A program made the position numbers and the translations under genes. Below are positions 11,731 to 14,623 of a stretch of DNA of 14,623 bases, in pieces. The stretch comes from an uncultured Flavobacteriaceae bacterium (lineage in GTDB: Bacteria > Bacteroidota > Bacteroidia > Flavobacteriales > Flavobacteriaceae): contig CALGUD010000099.1 of NCBI GenBank assembly GCA_937901915.1, positions 1-14,623 of the forward strand, written 5' to 3'. The notes beneath the pieces were generated by a model. That model searched no databases and was not told the origin of the DNA. It saw nothing but the letters and a program-made list of their open reading frames with translations. How positions within the stretch are numbered: position 1 is the first letter of the stretch; each line of letters begins with the position of its first letter.

Positions 11731-14623
11731 TCACGAACCTGGAATTATCCCTTTCAGGGTCGCCTGCCCATAAAGTGTTTCCAGTAACTTATATATTTCC
11801 GGTTCATTATTTCGCACCCATTCTTTGCCATTATGAAGAGGATCCTTAGTATAATAATCAATACCTATATTTACCCCTAAGTAAGCATTACTAAGAAGTG
11901 CAAAAAATTCTTCTCTATTTATAGATGCATAGCTCCCTTCCCTGCCAGTGACCCATTGACCGGGGTCATTAGGATTTGCCATTGCACGTTTTTTTCTATT
12001 GTTAAAAGCTGTGGTTATAATGGCTTTCTGATTTCCATCCAACACTCCGTGTATACCATGTGCTATTTCATGACTGGTTGTGGAATTGCCGTCAGGATAT
12101 GGTTCTAGCAATCTTTTACCTTCATAAGTTGCTGTGCAATTACCTCCCAGCAAGTCCTCTTCAGGAACTGCGATGAGTTCTCCTTTTTTATATCCCCTTA
12201 CCTGTGCTACAGGTATACCGACCGGTGTAGTGTGATTTACCAAATGAGAAAATTCTTCTACTTCTGTGATAAGCATGTGCCGTGGTATGACAACCACTTT
12301 CATGTTTTGTTCAATGAATTTACGCGCAATGGTTTTGCTTTGAAGTTGTATGTTCAAAACACGCAAGGCCACTTTCCCGGCATTATCCCTGTCATTAACG
12401 GTTGGGGGGACAATTAAAGTAACAATGGAACTTATTTTTGCAAAATCATTATTATCCAATTTGTTAAATAAGGCACTCATTAAAACAGGGCTATCCCCCA
12501 AATCCTTTATAACATTCTCATTACTGTTTCCAAAAGCTTTTACAATTTCAGTAGCCGGCTGGCTTGAAATATGGTTTACAGCTTCCTGATTAATCCCTAG
12601 AACAGTGATCCAAAGAAGTTTGGTTGTTAAATCAAGTTCTGTATCGTCCAAAACTTCCTCCATTGTTACATTAAGCTCTTCATATTCTTCCGCCTGTCCT
12701 GCATCGCCCCCATTACCGAGTATTTCTTCATTTTCAAAAATAGCATTCGGATCTTCGGGGTTTAACGGGTCTTCTTCGGCTAATTCAACTTCCTCATTCA
12801 GATAAGCCGGTGTATCGGTTGTGGCATCCAGATTGCCGGCGGGCGTATTTTGCGCAATAAGCAATGGATCTAATTTCACGTCCTCCACACACGCTATATA
12901 TACCATGTAAGAAGTAAAATTATGATGTACTATCAATTGGTATATACCTTGGGGGAATTCCCCCCGGGCCTGTAGCAACCGTATTCGATCGAGTGTAAAC
13001 TTAGTTCCTGTTCCATTCTCTGTTTTATAAATGGTGGCACCATTAAGGGAAGTTAGCTCCCAATTGATAAATTCTTCGCCGGCTGGATCGTGACCTAACA
13101 ATTCAAACACATGCTCCCCTTTTCTACAGTCTAAATTTATAGTCTCTTCCTGATAATAATTTACCCCCTGATACTTTATAATTATAGGGTCAGGAGGTAC
13201 GCATTCTACAAGTACAGTTATGTGGCCTGACCCATAGTCTGCGTTTAACCTAATAATACCCTTTTTATTCCATCTAACATCATCCTCGGTCCAAGTTCTC
13301 ATCTGGCCATATCCTAATTTAAAAAACTCTAATCCCCCTTCCGAAAAACTATTTCTGTAAGGATAATTAGTGTAGGATATATCCCATACGACTTCTAAAG
13401 GGGACGCTCCATAATCGCCTTTTATCAATCTTATTTCTTTATAGCCTTCTTTACTGCAATCGACGTAAATTACATCATCCCTCTTGTAAATTTTACCACT
13501 CTCATCAATCAACTTTTCATCACCCGGGGCAGTACTTGCCAATATCTGATCATCCGGAAGCTGGTTGTCCTGTACCTCTAAGGGGGTATTAATATTCCCG
13601 GTTCCCTGGCCGGATGTAGCGCTGTTTGCCGCATCATTGGCCCCGGAGGTTCCTGCCTGGGTTTCTGCCGTGGTCTCTTCTGTGGTTTCTTCTTCTGTTA
13701 TATCTTCAAAGAGCTCATAAGGGTCTTCTTCATAAGCCATGGGTTCATCCTCTTCCCCTGCTTCTGTTGTTGTACCTGTTTCACTCCCTGTTACTGTTGC
13801 TGTGCTGTTAACCACTGCCTGAGCTTCTGCTTCTGTTTCTGCTTGTTCTTCTTCAGGGAACTCTACATTCAGCCCCTGCATTACCCCTTCCCACTCCTCG
13901 TCGTACTCCGTCTTCAGTACTCCTTCCATAAGCTGGTGGTTGCTGTTGATGCGGATGCCCTCAAAATACACTTTTATCTTGGTGTCCCTTAAATAAGGAA
14001 TGGGCATATAGCCCCAACCGGTATAACTCCCCTGGCCCCCATACACCTCCTTGGCTGTTACCGGATAGTCGCCTGCCGTGAACACTTCATTACTGCCCAG
14101 ACGCTCAAGGGGGGCCTCACCCTTTAGTTCTACCCCGCTTATCTCTCCGCAGTTGTACGTACCGGTACTGTCCCTGGAGCGGGTGGTGAATTCATGGATG
14201 TCACTGTACACATAACCTCCCCTGTTCCCTGTTCCCACACAGGAACCGCCTACACGGTATTCATACGTCTTGCCGCCTTCTAAATTGTACAGGATCAGTT
14301 CCTCATCTATATCGTCTTCCCTGAGGTGTGTGGACAAAGGCCCTACCTCGAACCATGCATCGGCAGCAGGGTTCTTCTTGCGGTATTGCACATGGTACCT
14401 CTGGTGGGTCTTAAACCAGTTGAGCTTATGGCTCATACTGCTGTTATTGGAAGCATCCCTTAAACCCGAAGGGGGAGAGCATGGGGAAGCGTAGCTGAAA
14501 TGGAAGGTCTCACTGTAACCTTTGTTATAAAAATAATCGGCCTCCTCTGCCCCGTCCCATACAACCGCCCGTACACGCCAGGCATAATTCCTGCCCTGTA
14601 AAAGTGCTGGCTCGGAGGGGCCG
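11731..14623 (-). CDS. Large Fn3-domain protein with C-terminal lethal-factor-like zinc metalloprotease domain (5' end beyond window)
   Basis: The frame is open from the right window edge to the TGA at 11731-11733, giving 963 visible residues. The Met at 14436 is not the start, because residues upstream of it continue a fibronectin type III domain (YAWRVRA, NKGYSETFHF). In order: the end of one Fn3 (1-50), a second Fn3 (about 53-147, with YHVQYRKK and YNLEGGKTYEYRV), a conserved-looking beta module (about 160-254, GDYPVTAKEVYGG, GYMPIPYLRDTKI), an acidic Thr/Glu-rich linker (255-362), two tandem cysteine-bracketed beta domains (378-475 and 482-579), a second acidic stretch (607-662), then the protease region. 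The catalytic centre is HEIAH (851-855) with Tyr898 and Glu905 in YASINREEFF. This matches the HExxH, Tyr and Glu-Phe-Phe arrangement of anthrax lethal factor (gluzincin, ATLF type). No type IX secretion C-terminal domain is seen. The product is probably secreted or on the cell surface; its target is unknown. Confidence 0.85.
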   Translation of the reverse strand, partial: GPSEPALLQGRNYAWRVRAVVWDGAEEADYFYNKGYSETFHFSYASPCSPPSGLRDASNNSSMSHKLNWFKTHQRYHVQYRKKNPAADAWFEVGPLSTHLREDDIDEELILYNLEGGKTYEYRVGGSCVGTGNRGGYVYSDIHEFTTRSRDSTGTYNCGEISGVELKGEAPLERLGSNEVFTAGDYPVTAKEVYGGQGSYTGWGYMPIPYLRDTKIKVYFEGIRINSNHQLMEGVLKTEYDEEWEGVMQGLNVEFPEEEQAETEAEAQAVVNSTATVTGSETGTTTEAGEEDEPMAYEEDPYELFEDITEEETTEETTAETQAGTSGANDAANSATSGQGTGNINTPLEVQDNQLPDDQILASTAPGDEKLIDESGKIYKRDDVIYVDCSKEGYKEIRLIKGDYGASPLEVVWDISYTNYPYRNSFSEGGLEFFKLGYGQMRTWTEDDVRWNKKGIIRLNADYGSGHITVLVECVPPDPIIIKYQGVNYYQEETINLDCRKGEHVFELLGHDPAGEEFINWELTSLNGATIYKTENGTGTKFTLDRIRLLQARGEFPQGIYQLIVHHNFTSYMVYIACVEDVKLDPLLIAQNTPAGNLDATTDTPAYLNEEVELAEEDPLNPEDPNAIFENEEILGNGGDAGQAEEYEELNVTMEEVLDDTELDLTTKLLWITVLGINQEAVNHISSQPATEIVKAFGNSNENVIKDLGDSPVLMSALFNKLDNNDFAKISSIVTLIVPPTVNDRDNAGKVALRVLNIQLQSKTIARKFIEQNMKVVVIPRHMLITEVEEFSHLVNHTTPVGIPVAQVRGYKKGELIAVPEEDLLGGNCTATYEGKRLLEPYPDGNSTTSHEIAHGIHGVLDGNQKAIITTAFNNRKKRAMANPNDPGQWVTGREGSYASINREEFFALLSNAYLGVNIGIDYYTKDPLHNGKEWVRNNEPEIYKLLETLYGQATLKGIIPGS

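Noticed and set aside
11731..11800. Type IX secretion system C-terminal sorting domain on the large protein
   Set aside because: The last residues (YKLLETLYGQATLKGIIPGS) continue the protease fold and lack the Gly/Lys/Val-rich strand pattern of the sorting domain.
12232..12589. Small plus-strand open frames opposite the protease domain, considered as an antitoxin or immunity gene
   Set aside because: They overlap the intact minus-strand coding sequence, show no domain features, and are typical in size for chance frames opposite a real gene.
13626..13811. Leucine-rich open frame on the plus strand
   Set aside because: It is the antisense image of the Glu/Thr/Ala-rich linker of the large minus-strand gene. 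The composition is explained by that bias, and nothing supports independent coding.
14434..14436. ATG (minus strand) as the start of a 901-residue protein
   Set aside because: The same frame stays open for 62 more codons to the window edge, and those codons encode clear fibronectin type III sequence continuous with the downstream domain. The true start lies outside the window.

Overview
The window comes from an AT-rich bacterial chromosome of the phylum Bacteroidota, most likely class Flavobacteriia. This rests on protein-level resemblance (PdhB, EtfB/EtfA, the BFN-UVR nuclease and the NupC-type transporter all look like flavobacterial versions), on the absence of clear Shine-Dalgarno sequences before well-defined starts, and on promoter-like motifs of the Bacteroidota type (TAnnTTTG at -7) in several intergenic gaps. 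No rRNA, tRNA, CRISPR array, transposase or phage gene was seen, and no gene-free stretch reaches 300 bases.

Positions 1-6489 are a core-metabolism block. pdhB (pyruvate dehydrogenase E1 beta) reads leftwards and ends in a good intrinsic terminator. Divergently, etfB and etfA encode both electron transfer flavoprotein subunits, with an unusual long hairpin between them. A terminator hairpin then stands directly before the start codon of a bifunctional nuclease-family gene (BFN plus UVR domains). It is followed closely by a CNT-type nucleoside transporter with an extra N-terminal exported domain, a terminator, and thyA (thymidylate synthase). Nucleoside uptake next to dTMP synthesis is a sensible functional pairing.

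Positions 6574-8718 hold a tight two-gene ergothioneine unit. EgtD trimethylates histidine to hercynine, and EgtB joins a sulfur donor to hercynine in an iron-dependent sulfoxide-forming step. No egtA, egtC or egtE is present here. A symmetrical terminator separates this unit from a convergent small gene for a stand-alone glycogen-binding-type (CBM48/isoamylase N-terminal) domain.

Positions 9315-14623 are the accessory part: two leftward genes one base apart. The upstream gene is cut by the right window edge. It encodes a large Fn3-containing protein with acidic low-complexity linkers, two tandem cysteine-bracketed beta domains, and a C-terminal metalloprotease domain whose HEIAH and downstream Tyr-x6-Glu-Phe-Phe pattern matches the catalytic centre of anthrax lethal factor. 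The downstream gene encodes an outer-membrane beta-barrel with an unusual helical tail of about 185 residues. I read the pair as a surface or secreted effector protein with its dedicated outer-membrane partner. This is the most novel part of the window, and the functional link is inference.
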